From Chlorobiota bacterium (GTDB lineage: Bacteria; Bacteroidota; Ignavibacteria; Ignavibacteriales; Ignavibacteriaceae): a stretch of 7,164 nucleotides of DNA. The notes under the pieces were generated by a model, which made no database searches, was not told where the DNA came from, and worked only from the letters and a program-made list of their open reading frames with translations. This document shows positions 1 through 6,461 of the stretch, piece after piece (position 1 is the stretch's first letter; every line of letters begins with the position of its first letter). Position numbers and translations under genes: made by a program. The DNA lies in the NCBI GenBank assembly GCA_008363265.1, contig RHKR01000109.1, forward strand, positions 1 to 7,164, given 5' to 3'.

Positions 1-27
1 ACCGTTTATTAGTTTTTAACGATCGAA

Positions 28-246
28 CTAACCTTTCAGTTCCTCTATCGAGACAACTTCATAACCGGCGTTCTTCACAGCGTCCTCAATTTCGCTCTTT
101 TTCACTTTGGCAGGATCAAATCGCACCTCGGCTGATCCAATTTTAACACCGAGCACATTAACCTGAAGTTCAGAGAGTTCCACTTCAACTGCTTTCACGC
201 AGTGCATGCAGGTCATTCCGTTTATTGTGATTTTTACACTTTCCAT
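28..246 (-). CDS. Heavy-metal-associated (HMA) domain protein, CopZ/MerP-like
   Basis: This is a 72-residue single-domain cytoplasmic protein with no signal peptide. The canonical HMA metal-binding loop GMTCMHC lies at residues 10-16, with Cys13 and Cys16 as the expected ligands. It sits after a first beta strand (VKITING), and the length matches free-standing CopZ, MerP and Atx1-type chaperones. Family knowledge: such proteins bind Cu(I), or sometimes Hg, Zn or Cd, and pass it to a P1B-type ATPase or regulator. The ATG start is supported by a Shine-Dalgarno-like AGGAAG (plus-strand 251-256) four bases upstream. The stop is TAG at 28-30. No metal ATPase is visible in the window; one could lie beyond the left edge, downstream on this strand. 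It is transcribed divergently from the S9 peptidase. The domain call is firm, but the metal and partner are not determined by the sequence. Confidence 0.93.
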   Translation of the reverse strand: MESVKITINGMTCMHCVKAVEVELSELQVNVLGVKIGSAEVRFDPAKVKKSEIEDAVKNAGYEVVSIEELKG

Positions 247-327
247 CTGTCTTCCTGAATAAGCGGCAATTGCTTATCTTGTCTGTTATCTTTTAGTTAA
301 ATTTTTATAAAACAACATCTAATTTAC
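247..327. promoter_or_regulatory. Divergent intergenic promoter region
   Basis: This 81-bp AT-rich gap separates the starts of the minus-strand HMA gene and the plus-strand S9 peptidase, so both promoters should lie in or near it. On the plus strand TATCTTTT at 287-294 is one base from the Bacteroidetes sigma-A -7 consensus TAnnTTTG, and TATAAA occurs at 306-311. Neither has a convincing upstream element at proper spacing. The peptidase ATG has no Shine-Dalgarno sequence (CTAATTTAC precedes it), which is common in the FCB group. The promoter positions are guesses; only the divergent arrangement is certain. Confidence 0.4.
259..277. promoter_or_regulatory. 19-bp dyad, possible operator or leader hairpin
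   Basis: ATAAGC (259-264) and GCTTAT (272-277) form a perfect 6-bp inverted repeat with a 7-base spacer that itself contains part of the palindrome GCAATTGC. It lies two bases beyond the Shine-Dalgarno site of the HMA gene. It could therefore be a protein operator, or a small hairpin in that mRNA leader. It does not match the CopY or CsoR operator consensus sequences. A dyad this short can occur by chance. Confidence 0.25.
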
Positions 328-2391
328 ATGAAAAAATTGACTTTTCTTCTATTCATCGTACTCCTTCTCACCCCCTCGTTCGCACAGAAAAGGGCTTTCA
401 CACTCGATGATATATACAGGGTGAAAAATGTAAGCGCCCCCGCGGTTTCCCCCAAAGGGGACCTTCTCCTCTATTCAGTCACACGCTACGACATGAAAAA
501 AGGGGCGGCCTACACCGACCTTATGGCATACAACACAAAAGATAATACCGAAGAAAAACTCAATCCGGGGCTAACGGGATGGTACTCCCCCATCTTCGCG
601 CCCGATGGCAATTCATTTTACTTTGTCTCATGGCAGGATGGTTCTTCACAACTCAACAGGTACGATTTCTCGTCAAAAGAAGTGAAAACCCTCACATCTT
701 TCTATATGGGGGTGAATGATCCCGTTATCTCACCTGACGGGAAGAAGATCGCTTTTGCATCAAAGGTTTATGCCGAGTGCGGTGAGAATGACGATTGCAA
801 CAGGTCGATTTACGACTCGTTCAAAGAGGGTCCGATCCACGCTCACATTTCCGATGAACTCTTCGTTCGCCACTGGACCGAGTACGAGGATGACCTCTGG
901 TCACACATCTTCTTGTATGATCTTTCCACGGGCACACTTAAGGATGTCACCCCGGGCGAATATCACTCCCCGATATTCATGCTCGGAGGTGGTGTGGGTT
1001 TCAACTTCTCTGCCGATTCAAAGTCTCTCGTCTTTGCTTCCAACCGTGAGAAAGACCAGGTTTCAACCACCAATTCAGACCTTTGGATGCTCGACCTTTC
1101 AGGCGGTGAACCGCAGAACATAACCAAGCCGAATAAAGCGTGGGACGGGCATCCCGTCTTCTCACCCGACGGAAAATGGCTCGCATACAGAATGCAGGCC
1201 ATCCCCGGCTATGAATCAGACCGATTCCGTATCGCGATCCATGAACTTTCAACAGGTATTGTAAAAGTTATCACGGAAGCCTTTGACAATTGGGTTACCG
1301 ATATCCAGTGGGCCCCCGACTCAAAGAACATCTGGTTCACCGGCGAGGTTGGCGGATATTCACCACTTTACCGGGTGAACATTAATGACCTTAAGATCGA
1401 AGAAATTATTGCGAAGAAGAACCTCGGTGGCTTTTCGATCGCGCCTGACGGGAAAACAATCTATTACTCATACCGACTGAATCATCTTCCCGCCGAAGTG
1501 TATTCACTCGAACTGGCATCGGGAAAAGAAACACAACTCACCTTTTACAACAAAGATTTGCTTGAAGAAGTCGATTTCCGTCCCGTTGAACACCACTGGG
1601 TTGAGGGCGCGAACGGTAAAAAAGTTCATACCATGATCGTTAAACCGCACGGTTTCGATCCGAACAAGAAATATCCTGTTGTTGTTAATGTTCACGGCGG
1701 ACCACAAAGCCAGTGGGCCGATGCATACCGTGGAGATAACCAATTATACGCCGGCTATGGTTACATTTATGTTATTCCTAATCCCCATGGCTCAACAGGA
1801 TACGGACAGGAATACACCGCCGCCATTTCAGGTGACTGGAACGGCAAAGTGGTGGAAGACATTCACAAGGTTACCGATTACCTCGAGTCGCTTCCTTATG
1901 TAGATAAAAGCAGAATTGGTGCCATGGGATGGTCGTACGGCGGGTATTTCATGAACTGGCTGCAGGCTACTACGAAGAGATACAAATGCTTCGTTTCGAT
2001 GATGGGATTGTACAATCTTGAATCATTCTACGGCACAACCGAGGAGCTCTGGTTCCCCGAATGGGATCTGAAAGGCACCCCCTGGACCTCGAAACTCTAC
2101 AAAGAGCACAGTCCATCAGAATATGTTAAAAACTTCTCAACCCCGACCCTCATCATCACGGGTGAGCGAGATTACCGCGTATCATACAACCAAAGCCTCG
2201 AGTATTTCACCGCCCTGCAGAAACTCGGCATCGAATCACGTCTTATCGTCTTCGACAACGACGGTCACTGGCCCTCACACACAAAATCAATGCCACTCTA
2301 CTACAATGCCCACCTCGAGTGGTTCAATAAATACCTGGGCGGCAATCCGGCACCTTATGATTCCAAGAAGATGATGAGGAATCAGTGGTGA
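328..2391 (+). CDS. Exported S9 family serine peptidase, dipeptidyl peptidase 5-like
   Basis: This is a 687-residue prolyl oligopeptidase-family enzyme. A signal peptide covers residues 1-20 (KK, a hydrophobic stretch, then PSFAQ), so it acts in the periplasm or outside the cell. Residues about 25-410 form a TolB/PD40-type beta-propeller with recurring SPDGK or APDGK blades (near 135, 279, 330 and 372). Residues about 420-672 are the alpha/beta-hydrolase domain. The oxyanion region HGGP is at 456-459, the nucleophile Ser536 lies in GWSYGGY, the acid is Asp615 (GERDYRV), and the base is His647 (DNDGHW). All three triad residues are present. Length and local wording (ATTEELWFPEWD, QWAPDSKNI, KYPVVV with HGGPQ) resemble Porphyromonas DPP5 as I remember it. 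Such enzymes release dipeptides from oligopeptides. Cys151 and Cys157 (a CX5C pair in the propeller) could form a disulfide. There is no T9SS sorting domain. Exact specificity (dipeptidyl or acylaminoacyl) is uncertain. Confidence 0.93.
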   Translation: MKKLTFLLFIVLLLTPSFAQKRAFTLDDIYRVKNVSAPAVSPKGDLLLYSVTRYDMKKGAAYTDLMAYNTKDNTEEKLNPGLTGWYSPIFAPDGNSFYFVSWQDGSSQLNRYDFSSKEVKTLTSFYMGVNDPVISPDGKKIAFASKVYAECGENDDCNRSIYDSFKEGPIHAHISDELFVRHWTEYEDDLWSHIFLYDLSTGTLKDVTPGEYHSPIFMLGGGVGFNFSADSKSLVFASNREKDQVSTTNSDLWMLDLSGGEPQNITKPNKAWDGHPVFSPDGKWLAYRMQAIPGYESDRFRIAIHELSTGIVKVITEAFDNWVTDIQWAPDSKNIWFTGEVGGYSPLYRVNINDLKIEEIIAKKNLGGFSIAPDGKTIYYSYRLNHLPAEVYSLELASGKETQLTFYNKDLLEEVDFRPVEHHWVEGANGKKVHTMIVKPHGFDPNKKYPVVVNVHGGPQSQWADAYRGDNQLYAGYGYIYVIPNPHGSTGYGQEYTAAISGDWNGKVVEDIHKVTDYLESLPYVDKSRIGAMGWSYGGYFMNWLQATTKRYKCFVSMMGLYNLESFYGTTEELWFPEWDLKGTPWTSKLYKEHSPSEYVKNFSTPTLIITGERDYRVSYNQSLEYFTALQKLGIESRLIVFDNDGHWPSHTKSMPLYYNAHLEWFNKYLGGNPAPYDSKKMMRNQW

Positions 2392-2409
2392 TCCGCTGCG
2401 ACGGAAAAA

Positions 2410-2513
2410 GTGATGAGTTGTAAGCCATGAGGCCACAAAAGCGATATTAGTTTATGGTATAAAGCGTCGCAATTGCTGATTTAAATTCAACAGTTGCGGA
2501 CTCATTCATCACC
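2410..2513 (+). ncRNA. Possible structured RNA tract (3' UTR or small RNA)
   Basis: Several complementary segments are nested in this stretch between the peptidase stop and the terminator. The outer helix is GTGATG (2410-2415) with CATCAC (2507-2512), plus AGT (2416-2418) with ACT (2500-2502) across a 4-base bulge. Inside are GCC-ATGA-GGC (2424-2433), and CGCAA (2468-2472) with TTGCG (2494-2498) extended by CTG/CAG. Together they could make a three-way junction leading into the terminator. I recognise no known RNA family. This may only be incidental pairing in a 3' untranslated region. Confidence 0.2.
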
Positions 2514-2524
2514 AAAAAATATTT

Positions 2525-2558
2525 TCCCGGGCACTTGACAATGCCCGGGATTTTTTTT
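2525..2558 (+). terminator. Rho-independent terminator after the S9 peptidase gene
   Basis: A perfect 9-bp GC-rich stem TCCCGGGCA (2525-2533) / TGCCCGGGA (2542-2550) with an 8-base loop is followed by eight T residues (2551-2558). It lies 133 bases past the peptidase stop and separates that transcript from the secreted-protein pair downstream. Confidence 0.92.
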
Positions 2559-2942
2559 ACCTTCGAACTGTACTATGAGCTATTTTTCCTGAGGGAGGGA
2601 AAATGTTTTTAATGTCGAGAGAAAATAGAACATTTAATTCAGGTAATACGGAATCCTTCCGAAAAATCCCGACCGCTGAAGGCCCTTCCCAGGAAAATTC
2701 CCTCACGAAAAATGCAATAATTGCAGATTTTATTCATTTAACAAGAATTTCGACCAGCACAACACTCAACGGCCATAACAGTCAGAGGGGTATTTTATGG
2801 TCGCAAATAACGGCTGCCGGTCTGAAGTTAGACCCTGCCATGTCATCAATTCCTGCTGTTCTCTCCCCCCCACTACTCTTCATCCTGACATGGATGACAG
2901 CCCACTTTTACACACATCTACATTTTATTCAGGAGGATAAAA
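2559..2942 (+). promoter_or_regulatory. Long non-coding leader upstream of the T9SS cargo pair
   Basis: These 384 bases between the terminator and the next start hold no convincing gene on either strand. They must contain the promoter of the cargo pair, since a strong terminator lies upstream, but I see no clear -35/-10 or TAnnTTTG element. Small dyads are visible: TGCAAT-A-ATTGCA (2713-2725), TCATCC/GGATGA (2880-2897), and ATTTTTCC/GGGAAAAT (2582-2604, one G-T pair). The stretch ends in the Shine-Dalgarno AGGAGG at 2931-2936, six bases before the ATG at 2943. The long leader leaves room for post-transcriptional control, but nothing identifies one. Confidence 0.4.
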
Positions 2943-4319
2943 ATGTATTCTATCTTTTCAAGGATCATCATCCTTTTCTCAGCGCTTTCATGTATAACTG
3001 TTGGACAAGTTCAGCATGTCCAAAACAGTCATCAACTAAATGGGAGCAGATACGGGGTAATTGCAGATCCCTCCGGGCATTTGTCATTTCTTAAATCATC
3101 CGCTACCATGGCAGGACGTTATCTCCCGGTTGATGTCACGGGCGATACCACCCGTTACGAATTCTCATATGACGGGTATTATCACCTGAAGGATATGGTA
3201 ACCAAGGTCAAGAGAAATAACATCTGGTCAAACTTCCTTAAGTCTACTTACAGCTGTGATCAGAATGGCAACATGGTTTACATTCTTTTCCAGAAATGGG
3301 AGAACAGCACATGGCTGATAACTTCCAGGCGCATCTGTCAATATGACAGCGCGGGGAATCTTCTATCCATGGAGGAAGACCTGTGGGAGAACAATGTGTT
3401 TAGACCAATAGGGAGATACTTGTATGAATACGATCCCAACGGAAATCTCATCACCGAGATACGGGCGTTTTGGTTCAACAACGATTGGGCTAATTCGTCC
3501 AGACTTTCCTGGACATTTGATGCCAATAACAACAACCTCACCAGAACCCTGGAGTATTGGGTAAATGAATCCTGGAAGAACTTTGAAAAGCACTCCTGGG
3601 GATATGACTCCAATTCATACTGTATTTCATGGATGTACCAGTATTGGGAAAATAATCAATGGACCAACTCCGAGAGAGAATCATATACAAACGACAGTCA
3701 TGGTAATATTCTGACCTGGTTGTTCTATCAATGGCTTGGTGGGAACTGGACTTTAACCGATAGAGGCGAGTTCACCTACGATGGAGCCGGACACATGCTC
3801 ACGAAACTGTTTCAATACTTAAACAACGGAAACTGGTACGACTGGGCTCGTTATACTTACAACTACGACGCGAATGGAAACGCTGTCAACGGCCTGTTCC
3901 AAAGAAAGTCTGATCAGGGCAACTGGTATCCTGACTGGGGTACAATATATCTCTACTATAACGAAATGGCAGACTTTAACATTGTCACCGCGATCAGTGC
4001 AACTGCCTCATACTTGCTGAACCCGACTGCGATTGAAAATCAAGAAACGCTTCCACTCACTCTTGAGCTATTGCCCAATTATCCTAACCCATTCAACCCG
4101 GTTACAAACATCAGTTTCACCTTGAACGCGACCCGCAAAGTTAAACTTGCAGTGTATGACATGCTGGGCAATGAACAAGCAGTCCTGGTAAATGAAGAAA
4201 AAATACCGGGTAATTACACCGAATCCTTCGATGCAAGAGACCTTCCTTCCGGAGTTTATTTCTACAAACTTACTGCGGGAGGGGAAACCCGGACTGGTAA
4301 AATGGTTCTTCTGAAATAG
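2943..4319 (+). CDS. T9SS-secreted protein with nine 29-residue YD/WNNW repeats (paralogue A)
   Basis: This is a 458-residue exported protein. The start is fixed by AGGAGG six bases upstream. A signal peptide spans about residues 1-22 (ending TVGQ). After a linker, nine tandem repeats start at Asp 77, 106, 135, 164, 193, 222, 251, 280 and 309. The step is exactly 29 residues throughout, and only the last repeat has one extra residue. The consensus is DxxGNxLxxxxxxWxNNxW followed by a segment with Arg/Lys and ending in Tyr-x-Tyr. Residues 378-458 form a type A T9SS sorting domain (PNYPNPFNP, then VYDMLGN, LPSGVYFYKL and KMVLLK). The protein should cross the outer membrane through T9SS and be released or anchored at the surface after the domain is cleaved. 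The repeats recall RHS/YD repeats, whose usual period is about 20 residues, so family membership is uncertain. A role in adhesion or glycan binding is only a guess. Paralogue B follows in the same direction with no terminator between them. Confidence 0.92.
   Translation: MYSIFSRIIILFSALSCITVGQVQHVQNSHQLNGSRYGVIADPSGHLSFLKSSATMAGRYLPVDVTGDTTRYEFSYDGYYHLKDMVTKVKRNNIWSNFLKSTYSCDQNGNMVYILFQKWENSTWLITSRRICQYDSAGNLLSMEEDLWENNVFRPIGRYLYEYDPNGNLITEIRAFWFNNDWANSSRLSWTFDANNNNLTRTLEYWVNESWKNFEKHSWGYDSNSYCISWMYQYWENNQWTNSERESYTNDSHGNILTWLFYQWLGGNWTLTDRGEFTYDGAGHMLTKLFQYLNNGNWYDWARYTYNYDANGNAVNGLFQRKSDQGNWYPDWGTIYLYYNEMADFNIVTAISATASYLLNPTAIENQETLPLTLELLPNYPNPFNPVTNISFTLNATRKVKLAVYDMLGNEQAVLVNEEKIPGNYTESFDARDLPSGVYFYKLTAGGETRTGKMVLLK
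3171..3956 (+). repeat. Nine-unit 29-residue (87-bp) coding repeat array, paralogue A
   Basis: The repeat units occupy residues 77-338 of the protein. Trp, or Phe in unit 3, stands at unit position 19 in units 1-8; in unit 9 it is shifted by the one-residue insertion. Trp at unit position 14 is present in units 2-7. GN at positions 4-5 is kept in units 2, 3, 4, 7 and 9. The units are well diverged at the sequence level, so the array is old and not a recent slippage product. The strict spacing with weak identity suggests structural constraint, such as one repeat per turn or hairpin of a beta-rich fold. Confidence 0.88.
4074..4316 (+). other. T9SS type A C-terminal sorting domain of paralogue A
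   Basis: This encodes residues 378-458. It begins with the NYPNPFNP signature, continues as an Ig-like strand pattern (VKLAVYDMLG, then NEEKIPGNY, then LPSGVYFYKL) and ends in the basic KMVLLK. Family knowledge: this domain directs cargo to the type IX secretion apparatus and is removed at the cell surface. Confidence 0.93.
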
Positions 4320-4387
4320 AACTACAGATTGAAAAAAAATCATGGTCGTATGGAAAAACTTTTATCAAATAAAATTTGGACTCGAAA

Positions 4388-5713
4388 ATGAACCTCAAAT
4401 ACTTTAAAACTGCTCTCTTTATGTGCATGCTTTACAGCATCGTTGCTGGTCAGTATAATGCGCTGGACCGGTCCGGTTTTCCCGGTATGGCAAACTCTTC
4501 ATCTTCAAAGTACTATCCGGAGGTTATAACCGGTGATACAGTAAGATATACTTACTTATATGAAGACCACGGGAATGTTTCCTCTTTTCTGACAGAGTAC
4601 ATGAGAAATAATGTTTGGGAATTTTACAGTGGGTCATATTACATGTACACGAATGACGGGGACCCTCTTATTGCACGCAACTCCTTGTATATAAACGGAG
4701 CGTGGAAAGATCTTGATCAGATACATTACTATTACGATCAAAATAACAGACTCGAATACTCATTTTATGAGACTTGGAGTGACAGTCTCAACACATGGGA
4801 GAGTGTCTCAAAAACCACTTATTATTACGACGAATCCGGGAACCAAAACATCTCCATTACACAAAGGTGGGACAATGGTTCACTGATTAATTCCGCCATG
4901 ACCACTTCTACATTCGATGGTATGCATCGTCTAACCTCTTATCTCACCCAGTTTTGGAATAACGGCTGGACTAATGGGATTATACGCAACTATTCATACT
5001 TTAGCACCACTGACAAACTGGCATCTTATGAATACGCAAATTGGCTTAACAATGAGTGGAGATACCTTTCCCGAAACACATGGGAGTATGACCCCCAAGG
5101 AATATTGCTAAACAACACAAGCTATAGTTGGACCAGCAACACTTGGAAACCGTCGTACAAATCCACTCTAAACTACAACAGCCAGGGTGCGGTGGTATCA
5201 GTTTTGACTCAGAAAATGGTCTCAGACCAATGGGTGGATTATTCCAAAGTGGAGTATCAGCACGATCTCTACGGAAATTCGGCCTTAGGGAGATATTTCT
5301 TATGGAGCAATGGTTCCTGGAATTCCACTTCAGGAAAGTTTTCGATGTTCTACAATAAGTCAGAAAACTCACATAGCATTTCCGGTACGGTAGCAACTGC
5401 GACCTATCAGTACATTACCGGAATTAATGAATACGAAGGGAGCGGCCCAAACTCATTCAGTCTATCACAAAACTATCCCAATCCCTTCAACCCTGCAACG
5501 AACATTCCCTATTCGATAAAAAGCGCGGGTAATGTGAAACTGACTGTGTTCGATGCTCTCGGTAAACAGATCGCCGTTCTTCTCAATGAAGAAAAACTCC
5601 CCGGCAGTTACACGGTAAACTTCAATGCGGCGGGAATCCCAAGCGGAATTTATTTTTACACACTTGAATGTAATGGCACAATTCTCACACGAAAAATGAT
5701 TCTCCTGAAATAA
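4388..5713 (+). CDS. T9SS-secreted protein with nine 29-residue YD/WNNW repeats (paralogue B)
   Basis: This 441-residue protein has the same plan as its upstream neighbour. A signal peptide covers about residues 1-22 (MNLKYFK, hydrophobic core, VAGQ). Nine repeats start at residues 59, 88, 117, 148, 177, 206, 235, 264 and 293. Every step is 29 except one of 31, where unit 3 carries two extra residues (SDSLNTW). A T9SS sorting domain follows at about 361-441 (NYPNPFNP, VFDALGK, IPSGIYFYTL, KMILLK). I chose the ATG at 4388. An in-frame TTG at 4376 would add only MDSK, and neither start has a Shine-Dalgarno site. The gene lies 68 bases after paralogue A with no terminator between, so co-transcription is likely, and a strong terminator follows. 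Matching N-terminal wording (VTGDTTRY in A, ITGDTVRY in B) and equal repeat number show that the two are duplicates. The product should be exported by T9SS; its molecular target is unknown. Confidence 0.91.
   Translation: MNLKYFKTALFMCMLYSIVAGQYNALDRSGFPGMANSSSSKYYPEVITGDTVRYTYLYEDHGNVSSFLTEYMRNNVWEFYSGSYYMYTNDGDPLIARNSLYINGAWKDLDQIHYYYDQNNRLEYSFYETWSDSLNTWESVSKTTYYYDESGNQNISITQRWDNGSLINSAMTTSTFDGMHRLTSYLTQFWNNGWTNGIIRNYSYFSTTDKLASYEYANWLNNEWRYLSRNTWEYDPQGILLNNTSYSWTSNTWKPSYKSTLNYNSQGAVVSVLTQKMVSDQWVDYSKVEYQHDLYGNSALGRYFLWSNGSWNSTSGKFSMFYNKSENSHSISGTVATATYQYITGINEYEGSGPNSFSLSQNYPNPFNPATNIPYSIKSAGNVKLTVFDALGKQIAVLLNEEKLPGSYTVNFNAAGIPSGIYFYTLECNGTILTRKMILLK
4562..5353 (+). repeat. Nine-unit 29-residue coding repeat array, paralogue B
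   Basis: The units span residues 59-322 of paralogue B. The aromatic at unit position 19 is Trp in units 1, 2, 6, 7, 8 and 9 (residues 77, 106, 224, 253, 282, 311). In unit 3 it is Trp137, shifted by the two-residue insertion, and in unit 5 Trp194, one residue early. Unit 4 has Leu there. The leading Asp is replaced by Glu, Thr, Ser or Asn in units 1, 2, 6 and 8. The period survives although sequence identity between units is low. Confidence 0.86.
5468..5710 (+). other. T9SS type A C-terminal sorting domain of paralogue B
   Basis: This encodes residues 361-441, from QNYPNPFNP to the terminal KMILLK. It aligns without gaps over most of its length with the domain of paralogue A (for example NEEKIPGNY against NEEKLPGSY). 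It is more alike between the two proteins than the repeat arrays are. Confidence 0.92.
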
Positions 5714-5735
5714 AACACTGCATCTTTAAAACCGG

Positions 5736-5766
5736 AAAGGCACAAAGAAAATCTTTGTGCCTTTTT
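5736..5766 (+). terminator. Rho-independent terminator after paralogue B
   Basis: GGCACAAAGA (5739-5748) and TCTTTGTGCC (5752-5761) pair perfectly around an AAA loop. The stem extends by AAA/TTT to 13 bp, and the T run reaches 5766. It starts 23 bases after the paralogue B stop. Because the next gene converges on it, it may also help stop minus-strand transcription, though the minus-strand T tail (after the stem, CCGGTTTT) is weaker. Confidence 0.92.
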
Positions 5767-5784
5767 GTTTTTATTTCAGATTCA

Positions 5785-5813
5785 ATCCGTGTAAATCAGC
5801 GTCATCCGCGTTC
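5785..5813. repeat. Short quasi-periodic intergenic repeat (ATCCGYGT units)
   Basis: Three related 9-10 base units follow one another: ATCCGTGTAA (5785-5794), ATCAGCGTC (5795-5803) and ATCCGCGTTC (5804-5813). The tract ends two bases before the stop codon of the minus-strand gene. From memory, tracts of this wording recur between genes in many FCB and other environmental genomes. I cannot check copy number here, so its status as a dispersed repeat is an inference. Confidence 0.5.
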
Positions 5814-5815
5814 TA

Positions 5816-6436
5816 TTATTCTTCTTTAACTGCGCTGGCTGCAGCCATTTCCTTGAAGAGCTTCGTCTTGGCGAGGGCGGGTTTGTCTTTCGTCAGATCA
5901 ACAAGTTTTTTTTCAAGATCGGTTACCTTGACCTCCATCAGAACGCTGGCTTCCCAGCCGTCAGAAACCTGTACCACCGAACTGTCGATGATCTGCGGCT
6001 TGGCGAGGAGGTCTTTTTTTACCGAGTCGGTAGCTTGGGCAAACATTTCGAAGATCGCTTTGCTGTCAGGCAATTTCTCCTTTTTCAGTGAGGCCTGATA
6101 TCCGTTGATCTTGTCATTCAGCTGAATGGCGAGCTCGGATTTTGCACCGACTACGGCCTTGCTGTAAGCCGTTTCCTTTTGGGATGATTTCGCTGTGAAG
6201 TAGCCCAGAAGCAGATCAGGAGATGCGACCAAAGAACCCTCATCGGGCATCTCCTTGTTGTAACCCCGTTCGAAAGCTCCCGACTCTTCAGGTACTTCAA
6301 CCGGTGCAGGAGGCTCGAGAAGTTCTTCTTCTTTTTTCTCTTCCTTTTTCTCCTCCTGCGCGTACAGAGTGTCGCTAAGGATGACGAAAAATGAAAGGAT
6401 CATAAAGATCGTTAAAAATATTCTGCCGGTTCTCAC
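5816..6436 (-). CDS. Exported hypothetical protein, possibly LPP20-like
   Basis: This 206-residue protein has a signal peptide at about residues 1-27 (RTGR, then a long hydrophobic core, then TLYAQ). There is no lipobox Cys, so it is probably soluble in the periplasm or otherwise exported rather than a lipoprotein. Residues 28-51 are a low-complexity acidic/basic and proline linker (EEKKEEKK, then PPAPVEVPEE). The folded part is about 70-180. Its helix SQKETAYSKAVVGAKSELA followed by a strand region (DGWEASVLMEVKV) resembles the LPP20 family pattern, but that is a weak impression and no function follows from it. The start is GTG at 6436: an in-frame TAA lies 24 bases upstream with no ATG between. 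The next internal ATG (Met12) would remove the basic N-terminus of the signal peptide. No clear Shine-Dalgarno site is present. It lies 93 bases downstream of glnS on the same strand, so shared transcription is possible. Confidence 0.82.
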   Translation of the reverse strand: MRTGRIFLTIFMILSFFVILSDTLYAQEEKKEEKKEEELLEPPAPVEVPEESGAFERGYNKEMPDEGSLVASPDLLLGYFTAKSSQKETAYSKAVVGAKSELAIQLNDKINGYQASLKKEKLPDSKAIFEMFAQATDSVKKDLLAKPQIIDSSVVQVSDGWEASVLMEVKVTDLEKKLVDLTKDKPALAKTKLFKEMAAASAVKEE

Positions 6437-6461
6437 TTTGGTTCTCGTAAAAATCTGTTAA

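Noticed and set aside
963..1252. Open frames on the minus strand within the S9 peptidase gene
   Set aside because: They are shadows of a gene whose catalytic motifs and full length are clear; no start signals or domains support them.
2464..2498. GCAATTGCTGAT here resembling GCAATTGCTTAT in the 259-277 dyad, as a shared operator
   Set aside because: The match is short and based on the common palindrome GCAATTGC; the second site lacks the ATAAGC arm and lies after a stop codon.
2535..2540. Perfect TTGACA -35-like hexamer
   Set aside because: It lies inside the loop of the terminator hairpin, and no -10 element follows at about 17 bases (the sequence there is TACCTT).
2603..3094. Open frame of 163 codons with a purine-rich GAGGGAGGG ahead of its ATG
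   Set aside because: It overlaps the well-supported cargo gene by 152 bases in another frame, has no signal peptide or recognisable domain and an incoherent composition. The purine run also forms part of a small dyad. Probably chance.
4376..4387. TTG start four codons upstream of the chosen paralogue B ATG
   Set aside because: It would add only MDSK before a normal signal peptide and has no ribosome binding site; the ATG at 4388 is simpler.
3171..5353. The repeat arrays as an RHS/polymorphic toxin system
   Set aside because: There is no RHS core or DPxG cleavage motif, no variable C-terminal toxin tip and no downstream immunity gene. The proteins end in T9SS sorting domains instead, and the repeat period is 29 rather than about 20.
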